Source: TMED14 sp002167805
GTDB lineage: Bacteria > Bacteroidota > Bacteroidia > Flavobacteriales > Schleiferiaceae
Direction: 5' to 3'
Assembly (NCBI GenBank): GCA_965655795.1
Contig: CBFHHY010000009.1
Location: 4,347-68,346, forward strand
DNA: 64,000 nucleotides
In this document: positions 51,728 through 62,300 of the stretch, piece after piece
Layout: each line of letters opens with the position of its first letter
Numbering within the stretch: the stretch's first letter is position 1
Notes under the pieces: model-generated
What the model was told of the DNA's origin: nothing
Database searches by the model: none
The model's input: the letters and a program-made list of their open reading frames with translations, nothing else
Made by a program: the position numbers and the translations under genes

Positions 51728-52977
51728 TTTTCTAAATCATCATTATTTAACGGCAAAGCGTCTGACTCTTGGCGGTTGTCCTTCAGCTCATAAGAACCTG
51801 GGTCTTCAATTACATTTTGCTTTATGTTATCCTGATGGTCGTTGATGATTTTTTGTTTATTTCCATATTCTTTAACAGTTAACATAAATGGGGACAGCTT
51901 CTCTGATTTCTCTCCTCCAGAATGACCTGTTCTTACGATCACTAGATCAGATTTAGGAAGAACAATAATCCATTGACCTAAGTGACCTTTAAAAGCTACA
52001 TATGGATGTTTTTCTTCTGATTGATCTGAAGGCACTGTGCCAAGCCAAAATGATAAGCCATAGTACTGATGGGTACCAGGGGTTGTTGCAGACTGCAAAA
52101 AAGAACTGTCAACTATTCTATCCCCGTTCCAATAGCCATTATCCAATATAAGCTTACCAAGCCGACCATAATCTCGGGCAGTAGCATTATAACAACAATA
52201 ACTTAAGGCGTTGTCGGTTTCGTCTAAATGCCAAAAAGCATCAGACTCTGCGCCTAAAGGGGTCCATAACTTCTCAGAAGCATAATCATAAATTTTTGTT
52301 CCCGTAGCCGCTTCGAGACAAAAGCCCAATAAAGAAGTTGCTGCAGACTGATATTTAAACCTCAAACCTACCTCAGGTCCTATTTTCCGACTAACTACAG
52401 TTTGATACACATCACTTCCATAATAAGCTTTTGCTTGAATGCCGAAGGGATTATAATAGTCTTCATCCCAGTCTATGTCTGCGGTCATCCCTGAGAGGTT
52501 TGCTAAAGTTAAAATTGAACTCCCAGGGCCTTTTAATTCCGGTATATATTTCAGGACTTTCTCATCCCAACTCGAAATGTCTCCTTCTTGAATTGCTATT
52601 TGAACAAGGATTGTAACTATGGATTTCGCCATAGAAAAAGAATTTGTTTGTGACTCTTGAACTACGTCACTGTCATAATGCTCATAGCGCAATGTATCTC
52701 TATCAAAAACCAAAAATGCACCCGTCTCAATCTCTTCAAGAACTTCTTGTAATTCTGTTGAGGGAATATGATTTTCAGAAAACTGAATAGGCCATGGGGA
52801 AGGAGCGGAAGCCTTAATATGTCCCTTTTCAAAACTCTCTCCATCAAAAATATTCGCTGTTGTATGCCCCTTGAGATATGTTACATATACTCCCTTAAAT
52901 AAATAGCTATACCAAGATACTTTTACAAGAAGCAAAAGAAGCACAAGGGTAATGATCGACTTAAATATTTTGTTCAT
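51724..52977 (-). CDS. Membrane-anchored serine hydrolase of the beta-lactamase/class C fold
   Basis: 417 residues. N-terminal membrane anchor (IITLVLLLLLVKVSWYSYLF). The nucleophile SxxK is SFSMAKS, the YxN motif is YCCYNATARDY (Tyr-x-Asn) and the C-terminal KTG-like element is HSGG. These mark the beta-lactamase-related family (AmpC-like/6-aminohexanoate dimer hydrolase). The C-terminal ~45 residues are polar and acidic. Substrate unknown; coupling to the peptide ABC ATPase suggests action on a peptide or wall fragment (inference). Confidence 0.88.
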   Translation of the reverse strand: MNKIFKSIITLVLLLLLVKVSWYSYLFKGVYVTYLKGHTTANIFDGESFEKGHIKASAPSPWPIQFSENHIPSTELQEVLEEIETGAFLVFDRDTLRYEHYDSDVVQESQTNSFSMAKSIVTILVQIAIQEGDISSWDEKVLKYIPELKGPGSSILTLANLSGMTADIDWDEDYYNPFGIQAKAYYGSDVYQTVVSRKIGPEVGLRFKYQSAATSLLGFCLEAATGTKIYDYASEKLWTPLGAESDAFWHLDETDNALSYCCYNATARDYGRLGKLILDNGYWNGDRIVDSSFLQSATTPGTHQYYGLSFWLGTVPSDQSEEKHPYVAFKGHLGQWIIVLPKSDLVIVRTGHSGGEKSEKLSPFMLTVKEYGNKQKIINDHQDNIKQNVIEDPGSYELKDNRQESDALPLNNDDLEN

Positions 52978-53028
52978 CTTTTAAAAGTTAAGGTTTTGAT
53001 TCCTGATTTCAATTATGTCTTGAGTTTT

Positions 53029-53748
53029 TTATTTCGAAAAATCTACTAATCTGACATTAAATCGCTTCTCAAAATACTTCTTGACTTTCTGCTTCACCTC
53101 AAGTATGTCCATTTTTTCTCCTATTTCCGCACTTAAACTTGTAACTGCTTTATCTGATATTCCACAAGGAACGATGTGTTGAAAATATTTAAGATCAGTA
53201 TTGACATTAAAAGCCCACCCGTGCATTGTAACCCAGCGGCTTGCGCGAACCCCTAAGGCGCATATTTTTCTGGCAAAGGGTGTTCCACCTTCCAACCAAA
53301 CTCCTGTCTCCCCAGCGATCCTTCCTCCCTTTATCCCGTATTCAGTTAATGTGTCTATAATCACATCTTCCAAAGTTCGCAGGTAGCGATGAATGTCCGT
53401 ATAAAAGTGGTCCAGATTGAGAATTGGGTATCCAACAATTTGACCCGGGCCATGAAAAGTAATATCACCACCTCTATTAATTTTAAAAAATTCTATTCCT
53501 AGATTCTCTAATTGACTAACATCTGTTAAAAGATTATTCATATCGCCACTTTTTCCAAGAGTAAAAACAGGTTTATGCTCAGCAAATAGCAAATAATCAG
53601 AAGTTCTTTGTTTCTCAGACGGTGATTTTTTTCGATTACTAATTTTTGCATCAATAACCCCTGAAAATATTTTTTCCTGAATGTCCCATGCTTCTTTATA
53701 GCCGATAAGTCCTAAATCATTAAAAACAACTGGTTTCAATTTTGACAA
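53029..53748 (-). CDS. lipB: Octanoyl-[ACP]:protein N-octanoyltransferase
   Basis: 239 residues from a TTG start (53746-53748), the only candidate that keeps the family N-terminus (VVFNDLGLIGYKEAWDIQE). Motifs: RGGDITFHGPGQIVGYP, catalytic Lys in ARKICALGVRASRWV and catalytic Cys in HIVPCGISDKAVTSL. It moves octanoate to lipoyl domains, the first step of lipoate assembly on 2-oxoacid dehydrogenases such as the one whose E1 is at 54293. lipA is not in the window. Confidence 0.95.
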   Translation of the reverse strand: MSKLKPVVFNDLGLIGYKEAWDIQEKIFSGVIDAKISNRKKSPSEKQRTSDYLLFAEHKPVFTLGKSGDMNNLLTDVSQLENLGIEFFKINRGGDITFHGPGQIVGYPILNLDHFYTDIHRYLRTLEDVIIDTLTEYGIKGGRIAGETGVWLEGGTPFARKICALGVRASRWVTMHGWAFNVNTDLKYFQHIVPCGISDKAVTSLSAEIGEKMDILEVKQKVKKYFEKRFNVRLVDFSK

Positions 53749-53837
53749 TTACTAAATTTCTTAAAAAACACAAGCATAATTAAAGACTTCGAATATTTCT
53801 TGGCTTGTTCGGTCAAAAATACGAAATTGGGGATTCT

Positions 53838-54299
53838 ATGACCACTTTTAAAATTCATTCACTTTCAGAACTCAGTCAAAAAGAGTTATATGAAATTTTA
53901 GCCTTGCGCGCTGAAGTTTTCATAGTTGAACAAAAATGTGCTTATCAAGATCTCGACGGTAAAGATGGGGATTCATTGCATGCACGACTAATCGAAAACA
54001 ATAAAATTTGTGCTTATTGCAGAATAATTCCTCCAGGTATCATATTTGAAGAAATTAGTATCGGTCGAGTATTAACACCTCTTAATTATAGAAGTCTAGG
54101 CCTCGGAAAAGAAATTATGAAAAAATCCATCGCTCTTTGCTTTGAACTTTATCCAAATAAGGACATATTAATTATGGCGCAATCATATCTTGTCAGATTT
54201 TATAAGCAATTAGGATTTAAAATAGAGAAAGATGAATTTCTTGAAGATGGCATACCTCACAGATGGATGCGCTTACATGAAAACATGCCTAATCAATAA
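53838..54299 (+). CDS. ElaA-like GNAT acetyltransferase
   Basis: 153 residues from the ATG at 53838 (MTTFKIHSLSELS); an in-frame ATG at 53805 would add 11 residues without family similarity. LRAEVFIVEQKCAYQDLDGKD is the ElaA signature, and ISIGRVLTPLNYRSLGLGKE the acetyl-CoA loop. Substrate unknown. The last seven bases overlap the convergent E1 gene. Confidence 0.88.
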   Translation: MTTFKIHSLSELSQKELYEILALRAEVFIVEQKCAYQDLDGKDGDSLHARLIENNKICAYCRIIPPGIIFEEISIGRVLTPLNYRSLGLGKEIMKKSIALCFELYPNKDILIMAQSYLVRFYKQLGFKIEKDEFLEDGIPHRWMRLHENMPNQ

Positions 54300-56344
54300 T
54301 TAAGCAGAAACTCCAAAGACTTAATTACTTTGTCTGAGTTTGGTAAAAGTGTTGCTTCTAAAGTTTTATTTAAAGGGATTGCCGGTGTTTCTTCTGACCC
54401 TAAAACTAGTATTGGTGCATCTAATTTTTCAAAGCATTGCCTTTGAATTTCTCCAGAAATTGCATTAGCGAAAGTATTTGACGAGGGTTCCTCTGTAACT
54501 AATAAAGCTCTTCCATGCTTAGAAACTGTTTTCATCACAAGATCTTTATCCCAAGGTTGAAGCGTTCTTAAGTCTATAATTTCTATTTTGCCTGAAAACG
54601 CTTTTTCGGCTTCTAAAGACCAATATACCCCCATACCATAGGTAATTATACATGCTGTTCTCTCTTTCTTAGCACTGGGCTCTATGACGACCCTTCCTTT
54701 TCCAAAAGGAATGATATAATCTTTCGAAGGCTCTACTGTTTTTGCGCCTATTGTTCCTTTTATTTTTGACCAATAAAGCCCCTTATGCTCTAAGATGACA
54801 ACCGGGTTCGGGTCTTCAAAAGCTGACTTCATTAAGCCCTTTAAATCCGCACCAGTTGATGGGTAGGCGATCTTAATGCCATTAATATTCGTTAATACTG
54901 ATTCTACACTTGAAGAGTGATAAGGGCCTCCGCTTCCGTAAGCGCCCGTAGGAACGCGAATTACTGCACTTGCAGGCCATTTGCCATTTGATAAATAATA
55001 AGACCTTGAAAGCTCCGTAAATAGTTGATTTAACCCAGGCCATATATAATCTGAAAATTGCACTTCAACAATTGGTTTTAATCCAACTGCAGCCATTCCG
55101 ACAGTGCTCCCAATTATAAATGCCTCCTGAATTGGTGTATTAAACACCCTGTGGTCTCCAAACTGCTCTGCCAAAGTAGCTGCTTCACGAAAAACACCCC
55201 CAAGGCGAGCTCCTACATCCTGGCCATAAAAAAGTGCTTCAGGATGACTTTGTAAAATTTCTCTCATTGCAAATAAAGCACTGTCAACCATAACCGTTTC
55301 ATCACGATTTTTAGGAACTCTAGCTCCTGATTCTTTTGTTACTGAAGTTGGAGCATAGCGGTGAGTGAAAAGGTCTTCAGGTTTTGGATCTTCAGCCTCA
55401 AGGGCTTTCTTAAAGTCCGCTAAGACAATTTTTTTAGCTTTGTTTTCTATTTTTTTTAAATCCTTCTCAGACGCGCCCTGCTCTTTTAAAAACAAATTTA
55501 ATTTAGGCAAGGGGTCTCTTTTTTTGTGAATGTTTAAATCATCACGATACCATTCCATTCGTACTCCAGAAGTATGATGATTTAGTAAAGGCACTTTAGC
55601 ATGAATTAAGTATGGTTTTCGAGATTTTCTCATATCCTTTAAAACCTCCCTAACTCCATGATAGCAAGACGTAAAATCACTTCCATCAAGCTGAACTACG
55701 TTAATTCCTGGAAAGCCCCTTGCGTATTCTGCAGCATCACCGGAACGAACTTCTTTTGCATTCGCGGATATATCCCAATCATTATCTTGAACAAGAACCA
55801 ACAATGGGTATTGCTTAAGAGCAGCCATTTGAAGAGCTTCTGAAACCTCGCCCTCAGTCATCGCTGCATCTCCTATCGAACATAGAGAAATAGGCTTGGA
55901 AGACCCCCAGTCTTCAGTAATATCCATTTTTTCTCGATATTGAATTCCCATTGCTGCTCCAGAAGCAGGAATTGCCTGCATTCCTGTGGCTGATGATTGA
56001 TGTGGAATTTTGGGCTTTCCCAGTTCTCTAAGGCTTGCGTGACTATAATATGTTCGCCCTCCAGAAAAAGGGTCATCCTTTTTTGCAAGAAGCTGAAGCA
56101 TAAGTTCATAAGGTGTCATTCCTATACCTAAAAGCATCGCATCATCTCTGTAGTAAGGATACAGAAAGTCAGTGTTTTCGAGCTGCATTGCACAGGCCAA
56201 CTGTATCGCTTCGTGACCTCTCGAAGTCGCGTGCACATATGTCTGTGTTATTTCTTTATTTTTCTCAAAGCATTCGGTCATCTCTTTTGAGATACACATT
56301 AATTCATAAGCCTGGAGCAGCGTACTATTTACCGATTTACCCAT
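54293..56344 (-). CDS. Fused E1 alpha-beta subunit of a branched-chain-type 2-oxoacid dehydrogenase
   Basis: 683 residues. The first half is E1 alpha: HATSRGHEAIQLACAMQL, and the thiamine-diphosphate/Mg motif GDAAMTEGEVSEALQMAAL...DNDW. The second half (from about 345) is E1 beta: TPIQEAFIIGSTVGMAAVGL and VEVQFSDYIWPGLNQLF. This is the fused form common in Bacteroidota. It decarboxylates 2-oxoacids (2-oxoisovalerate type) and passes the acyl group to a lipoyl E2, not present here. lipB, which makes lipoate, is 0.5 kb away. It follows the enoyl-CoA hydratase by four bases, so it belongs to the PaaZ operon. Confidence 0.93.
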   Translation of the reverse strand: MGKSVNSTLLQAYELMCISKEMTECFEKNKEITQTYVHATSRGHEAIQLACAMQLENTDFLYPYYRDDAMLLGIGMTPYELMLQLLAKKDDPFSGGRTYYSHASLRELGKPKIPHQSSATGMQAIPASGAAMGIQYREKMDITEDWGSSKPISLCSIGDAAMTEGEVSEALQMAALKQYPLLVLVQDNDWDISANAKEVRSGDAAEYARGFPGINVVQLDGSDFTSCYHGVREVLKDMRKSRKPYLIHAKVPLLNHHTSGVRMEWYRDDLNIHKKRDPLPKLNLFLKEQGASEKDLKKIENKAKKIVLADFKKALEAEDPKPEDLFTHRYAPTSVTKESGARVPKNRDETVMVDSALFAMREILQSHPEALFYGQDVGARLGGVFREAATLAEQFGDHRVFNTPIQEAFIIGSTVGMAAVGLKPIVEVQFSDYIWPGLNQLFTELSRSYYLSNGKWPASAVIRVPTGAYGSGGPYHSSSVESVLTNINGIKIAYPSTGADLKGLMKSAFEDPNPVVILEHKGLYWSKIKGTIGAKTVEPSKDYIIPFGKGRVVIEPSAKKERTACIITYGMGVYWSLEAEKAFSGKIEIIDLRTLQPWDKDLVMKTVSKHGRALLVTEEPSSNTFANAISGEIQRQCFEKLDAPILVLGSEETPAIPLNKTLEATLLPNSDKVIKSLEFLLNY

Positions 56345-56348
56345 AGTT

Positions 56349-57140
56349 TTATTGAGCCACCTGGCTTTTCTTTTCTAAGATCGATTTTATTGCTGACTTG
56401 CTTTCATCCTTTAAAACAAGCTTTCCGCTGATCCTTGCTCTCTCAAGAAGCAGCGTGTCCCAATCTTCGCAACCCGACCACAGAGCTTTTTTCAGAGCAC
56501 TTTGAGCAGGTACACTTTGAGCAGTTAGTGTTTTCAACAATTCCGAAATTCCTTCATCCATAGCCTCAATTGTCGGATAAACGTGAGAATAAATTCCTTT
56601 TTGCATTCCCCATTCAGCTGTTCGAAACTGGGTTGCATCAATGGCAAGCTCACCAAGGCCTCCAACTCCTACTTTTCTCTCTACAGCGGGCCCCACAACA
56701 AAGGGGCCTATTCCGACCGCTAGTTCACTTAACTTTAAACCTGCATATTGAGTGGCGAAGCAATAATCCACAGCTGCGGCTATTCCTACACCGCCACCAA
56801 CAGCCTTCCCTTGTACTCTCCCAACAATAAGCTTAGAGGACTTTCTCATGGCATTAATAACATTAGCGAATCCGGAAAAAAATTCCATCGCCTGCTTCTC
56901 ATTGGATATTGATGCCAGCTCATCAAAGCTAGCCCCGCCGCAAAAAACACGATCTCCTGAGCTTGTGATGTGTATTATTTGAGAATCCATATTTCTTGAT
57001 TCATCATCTATTGCCTTAACAAGGCTTTTTAAAATAGCGCTGGGTAACGAGTTGCTTTGAGGGTGTGAAAATTCAATATATGAAACTCCTGAATCTACAT
57101 TAATCGATACGTTTCCTTCATTCTTATAGTCAATACTCAT
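56349..57140 (-). CDS. Enoyl-CoA hydratase/isomerase family protein
   Basis: 263 residues, crotonase fold. GGASFDELASI and the VQGKAVGGGVGIAAAVDYCFA oxyanion-hole segments are clear; LSELAVGIGP supplies the probable catalytic Glu. Enoyl-CoA hydratase or ring-opening isomerase (PaaF/PaaG-like) is likely given the upstream PaaZ gene (35 bases away) and the E1 gene downstream (four bases). Confidence 0.88.
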   Translation of the reverse strand: MSIDYKNEGNVSINVDSGVSYIEFSHPQSNSLPSAILKSLVKAIDDESRNMDSQIIHITSSGDRVFCGGASFDELASISNEKQAMEFFSGFANVINAMRKSSKLIVGRVQGKAVGGGVGIAAAVDYCFATQYAGLKLSELAVGIGPFVVGPAVERKVGVGGLGELAIDATQFRTAEWGMQKGIYSHVYPTIEAMDEGISELLKTLTAQSVPAQSALKKALWSGCEDWDTLLLERARISGKLVLKDESKSAIKSILEKKSQVAQ

Positions 57141-57175
57141 ATTTTATAATTCTTTAATCATTATCAATTTAGAGA

Positions 57176-59233
57176 TTATTCAACTTGGTTCCTTTTTTTG
57201 ACCATTGTTAAAATAGTAGCTATTGCAACAATTTCTTTTGTGTCATCTGTCACCTCAACATAATATTTTACAATGCCCTTTGATATGTCCTCAGGAGAGC
57301 GCTTTTCTTGATCAATTTTTTCTTGCACAGTAAGCTGAACTCCAATTTCTGTACCGGGATAAACAGGCTTGGTAAATCGGCAGGTTTCGATTCCATAGTT
57401 TAATAAAACCGGTCCCTTGGGGGGGTCCACAAAAAGTCCCGCAGCCCTACTTAAAATAAAATAACCATGAGCAACTCTACCAGTAAAAATAGTTCCCTCT
57501 AAAGAGTTTTCATCCATGTGAGCATAAAACCTATCACCGCTAAGCTCTGCAAATTTGTCGATGTCATCCAAGGTAACCATATGCTTCGGGGTAGTAACTG
57601 TATCGCCAATTTTCAAATCTTCAAAATGTTGCCGAAAAAGGTGTGGATTTGCCTCCTTTCTTTCCGCTCCAGGGATGTACCTACCGGTAATTTCAGACAG
57701 CGCATTAGGGTGCCCCTGAAGAGCTGTGCGTTGTAAATAGTGCAAAACGCCTCTAACACCCCCCATTTCTTCACCATCCCCAGCTCGTCCTGGGCCACCA
57801 TGAGTCATCAGCGGCATTGGAGAGCCATGACCTGTGCTTTCCTTAGCACTCATGGAGTCTAAAACTAAAATTCTCCCATTTGAATATGCCGATTCTAAAG
57901 TAAATCTTTTGTACACATCTTTATTAGAACTTACAATCGTTGTAACCAATGATCCTCTTCCTAGAGCTACAATTTCTGCAGCCTCTTTGGAATTCTTAAA
58001 TGGCATAATCGTAGAAACGGGACCAAACGCCTCTATTTCGTGAGTAGACGAAGCTTCAAAAGGCCGATGATTAACGAATAATGTGGGTGGGAAAAAAGCC
58101 CCTTTTTCGGGATTTGCCGCAATCGCCTTATTTTCTCTATCAACTCCCCCAAATATTATTTCATTCTCTTTTGATAGCAATTCCACAGATTCTTCAACCC
58201 TTTTAACTTGAAGTTTTGTTGCCAAAGCCCCCATTCGAACTCCATCAATGTTTGGGTCTCCATACCTTGTTGACTCAAGACGGCTAATTAAAGACTCACT
58301 TACACGCTCAAGTAATGTTTCAGGCACTAAAACCCTTCTTACAGCTGTGCACTTCTGCCCAGCCTTAATTGTAATTTCTTTTGCAACTTCTTTTATAAAA
58401 ATTTCAAATTCTTTGGATTCGGATTTGACATCTTCACCTAAAACCATAGCATTCAAAGAGTCTGCTTCTAAATTGAATGGAACCCCCCTTTCCAAAAAAT
58501 GGGGTTGTGCCTTCAATGCCATTCCCGTTTTTTGGGACCCCGTAAAGGTTACCACATCATCTCTTTGCACCGCATCCAAAAGACCATGACCTTTACCTGT
58601 GACGAGTTGTAAAGCCCCCTCGGGTAAAATTCTACTTTTAATAATATCACGAACAACTACCTCTGATAAAAAACTTGTATACTCTGATGGCTTTACAACC
58701 GCAGGTACACCCGCTAATAAGTTTACTGCAATTTTTTCAAGCATTCCCCAAACAGGAAAATTAAAGGCGTTCACATGAACCGCCACCCCTCTCTTTGGAA
58801 CCATAATATGCTGTCCAAGAAATGTCCCATTTTGGGAAAGCTTAACAGGAGGTCCATCAATCAAGAAAGACTGATCAGAAAATTCTCGACGCAATGAAGC
58901 ATAGCTGAATAGATTTCCAATACCACCCTCTATATCAATCCATGAGTCAACTCGTGTTGCTCCCGTTGCATAGGATAATGAATAATATGAATCCTTCTTT
59001 TGCTGAAGAAAGAGCGCCAACGCTTTGAGCATTAATCCCCTTTTTGGAAAGCTCATCTCACGCAACTGAGCGCCCCCTTTTTCCCTTGCGTATTCTAATA
59101 TATCATTATAATCTAATCCATGACTAGATACTTTTCCAAGAGATTCGCCTGTTATAGCATGAACTGCTTCATACTCCAGCTCGTCTCCCGACGTCCATTT
59201 ACCCATTACATAATTCTGTATATCTCTTTTCAT
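57176..59233 (-). CDS. paaZ: PaaZ-type bifunctional protein (aldehyde dehydrogenase plus MaoC hydratase)
   Basis: 685 residues. N-terminal aldehyde dehydrogenase (about 1-510): NLEADSLNAM with the catalytic Glu and GQKCTAVRR with the nucleophile Cys. C-terminal MaoC-like hydratase (about 535-685): AELSGDRFYAHMDE and GRVAHGYF with the Asp/His pair. PaaZ hydrolyses oxepin-CoA and oxidises the aldehyde in phenylacetate degradation; paaABCDE and paaJ/K are not in the window, so a stand-alone acyl-CoA aldehyde role is also possible. First of a three-gene minus operon. A TATATTTA box (59263-59270) lies ~30 bases upstream, right after the terminator of the next gene. Confidence 0.93.
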   Translation of the reverse strand: MKRDIQNYVMGKWTSGDELEYEAVHAITGESLGKVSSHGLDYNDILEYAREKGGAQLREMSFPKRGLMLKALALFLQQKKDSYYSLSYATGATRVDSWIDIEGGIGNLFSYASLRREFSDQSFLIDGPPVKLSQNGTFLGQHIMVPKRGVAVHVNAFNFPVWGMLEKIAVNLLAGVPAVVKPSEYTSFLSEVVVRDIIKSRILPEGALQLVTGKGHGLLDAVQRDDVVTFTGSQKTGMALKAQPHFLERGVPFNLEADSLNAMVLGEDVKSESKEFEIFIKEVAKEITIKAGQKCTAVRRVLVPETLLERVSESLISRLESTRYGDPNIDGVRMGALATKLQVKRVEESVELLSKENEIIFGGVDRENKAIAANPEKGAFFPPTLFVNHRPFEASSTHEIEAFGPVSTIMPFKNSKEAAEIVALGRGSLVTTIVSSNKDVYKRFTLESAYSNGRILVLDSMSAKESTGHGSPMPLMTHGGPGRAGDGEEMGGVRGVLHYLQRTALQGHPNALSEITGRYIPGAERKEANPHLFRQHFEDLKIGDTVTTPKHMVTLDDIDKFAELSGDRFYAHMDENSLEGTIFTGRVAHGYFILSRAAGLFVDPPKGPVLLNYGIETCRFTKPVYPGTEIGVQLTVQEKIDQEKRSPEDISKGIVKYYVEVTDDTKEIVAIATILTMVKKRNQVE

Positions 59234-59282
59234 TACTACCTCGAAAATTTTTCAATCCCTTGTAAATATATCCCAAAAAAAA

Positions 59283-59306
59283 GACCGCCCCATTTCTGGG
59301 GCGGTC
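59283..59306 (-). terminator. Intrinsic terminator of the large T9SS gene
   Basis: GACCGCCCC pairs with GGGGCGGTC around a six-base loop. On the minus strand it is followed by eight T (complement of 59275-59282), so it ends the T9SS gene, whose stop is 53 bases away. The plus strand has only a weak T tract. Confidence 0.9.
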
Positions 59307-59358
59307 AATTTTAAAGAACCTTAAGAGATTTTAATCTCTAAATAAATTCTATCTCTGC

Positions 59359-62300
59359 TTATCGCTGAACAGCAACACGCATAGTACGTGTTCCTTCATC
59401 AGCTGTTAAGCGTACCATGTAGATTCCTGAAGCTAGATCGCTAAGATCAATATTAAGCTCACTAGAACCAGAATCCCACTTGGTTGCATTTAATAGCTCT
59501 CCGCGAAGACCTATGATAGATACCTCAACATCTCCTATTAGGTTAGTGCGCTCCAAGGTGAAGGCTCCAGAAGTTGGGTTCGGGAATAAGCTAACGCTTC
59601 CCAGTGCTTCGTCTATGCTTACAGCACAATCGTAACACTTACCAAAACATACTGGCGCAAACACAGTGTCTGCATTTCCTAATGTAGCTGTTCGGTTATA
59701 TCCTCCGAATCCGTCAGAGACACCACAAGCAGCAAGATCTGTTGTTGGCTCTGCACTGTTCCAGTCCATGCCGTTGATGAACTTGTACTGAAGAGTCTCA
59801 CCAAGAGCAGATGAGAACGTGATATGGTAAACACCATCACCGTTCGTATCTAACATTTGTGAACCAGCTGGGTTCCATGACTGCCATGTGCCGGCAACAT
59901 GTACTCCACTTGAGTCAATTGCTCCATTAGCAACCTCCCAAGCCATATTCACACTAAGTGTTACTTCAATTGCACAAGCGTCACAAGAGCTCCAGCAGAC
60001 TACTGGAAGAACTGTATCAGCCGCCGGTATAGTCAATACACGGTTAGTGAACTGAACATTACCATTTGTACATGATCCATTTGGATCATTCATCTCTTGA
60101 ATCGTCCATCCGTCAGCAGAGTACTTATACTCAATACTGTCACCCTCAGGAAGAGAGATCGTTACATCCCAAACATTGTCTCCGTCAGCATCGCTCATCG
60201 CGTTACAGTTACCACACCAGTTGTTGAATGTTGCATTCAATTCAGGCGTTGTAAATGTGCTAGCGTCTACTTTATTCATATCAACCTGGAAGGTGACATT
60301 TGAATACTGTACGCAGCTGATATCAAAGACTGTAGAGTCCCATGACCCGCCAGTGAACCCATTTGCAACAGTTCCTCCGTTAGAGAAGTTAAAGTTCTCA
60401 GCCGGAGTAGTTCCTTTAAGGGTGTCAAGCTCAATCACTTTATTCAATCCCCATGGGCATAGAATATCCACGGTGTAATAACCTGTTGCTGAACCAGAAA
60501 TAAGTCCATCACCATATGAGTCTTCAATTCTGAACTCATAAAGCCCGTTATCTGGCAAACAAATTGTATCAACATATAAATTGCCCGCCGGCCAAACAGA
60601 TGAAGAAATATTCGGGAATGGTCCTACTTCATAAAAAGCTTGGCCTGAATTAACATCTACAATGCTCATAGTGATTTCAGATCCCCATGTATCAGCATTA
60701 AGTTCAACGCGAACGTCTGTACAAGGAGATAGTGTTCCATTCACATGGAAATTATCTACAGCCCAGTACCATCCCCACGCTCCAGCACCATCTGTATATC
60801 GAAGACGTACCATCAGGTCTGTGTTCTGATACATAGAAATATCATACTTTTCATGCATTGGCGCAGACCATGAACCTACTGTTGAGGCAATAGAATCAAT
60901 CTGAACCCAGTTGCTTCCATCATAAACCTCTACAAGTCCAGCAGTACCTGCTTGGCGATAGTAGTGATCAAACTCCAACCATAATGAATCGTAACCGATA
61001 GCGTACATCATTGGAGATGTAATAGAAGCATCTACTGGAGGCGCACTTGATCCTGCAGCATCATCATTGATGAACATGAAGTCTGTGCTATCAATGGAGT
61101 TTCCTCCAAAGCTAGAAACCTCTTCCCATCCTTGATCCGTGTTGCTGTCCCAATCCCAATTACATGGCAGACCATTATTGAAGTCTACGAAATAAGGAAG
61201 ATCAGAATCAGGAACCGGCGCATAAATTGCATTTCCTGTAGCTACTGGAGAAGTACATCCCTCTCTAATAACCCAATCGTAAGCGTAATAAACTCTTGAG
61301 TTGGTAGAACCAAACTGAACCGAGTCAATACTAGCAACGTTAGCCACTGTGTATGGATATGCTCCACCGCCAGTTGCTCTGTGCAGTTGGCCAGGAGTTC
61401 CTGTAGCAAACCTCATGTTGATATAATATGTGCCAGGCATAATAACAAGACCAACAGGGACCTGCCATGTGCCAGCGGAATCAACACGAATTGTATCGCT
61501 TAGTAATAGCTCTGCACCAGAATGTCCAGCGGACTTATTACCTCCTCCTTCAGAAATTCGAACCTGGAAGTCTACCAAACCGTTTGACTTAACCGTAATT
61601 GAGTCAAGGTGGAAAGGAGTTGTAGCGCTAAACCACATTCCATTAGAATAGTTACCAAATCCACCGGTTAAAGTGTTTGAAGGTCCAAAGTGATGTGGAG
61701 CTGCAAGGTTGTTTACCGCAAAAGATGTTGCTTGAACAGATGTATTGGCAGAAATAGGATCTGTCTCAAAATGCTCTCCAAGACCAATTGCTGCGCCGTT
61801 TCCGTCAAGCCAAACAACATGATTGTCTAATCCAGCACCAGCCGCGTGGAATTCAACAGAAGAAACACCACAAGATGTCTCGTCATCGATTACTAACGAA
61901 TCAGTATTCGGACATGTAGATGGGCAAGAAGCTAAGCCACTTCCATAAACAGTACCCGTTGGGTCATTAATTCCTGAGTTGCTTCCAACTTGGTAATCAA
62001 TTGTATCACCGTTGGCATCGCTAAGGAACCATCCCATTTCTTTTTGATAAGAACCTGCTGCAGACAATATTAGTCGAGCAGAATCTCCATCACAAACATC
62101 ACCGTATTCTATGAGCGTGTCTCCTGGAGGACTACCTGCTGAGCTATTGAAGCCTGATCCGAATGTGGCAACAGCAACCCACTGACCTGCAGCGTTTTTC
62201 TGCTCAATGGAAAGTGTTCCACCATTCCATCCGTCTCCGTATGAGTCATGTAACTCGGCGGTAACACTACATTCAAATGAAGATGAACAAAATTTAGTAT

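Noticed and set aside
54293..54299. Seven-base overlap of GNAT and E1 genes as a sign of truncation
   Set aside because: Both proteins have intact family C-termini; it is a compact convergent overlap like other tight junctions here.
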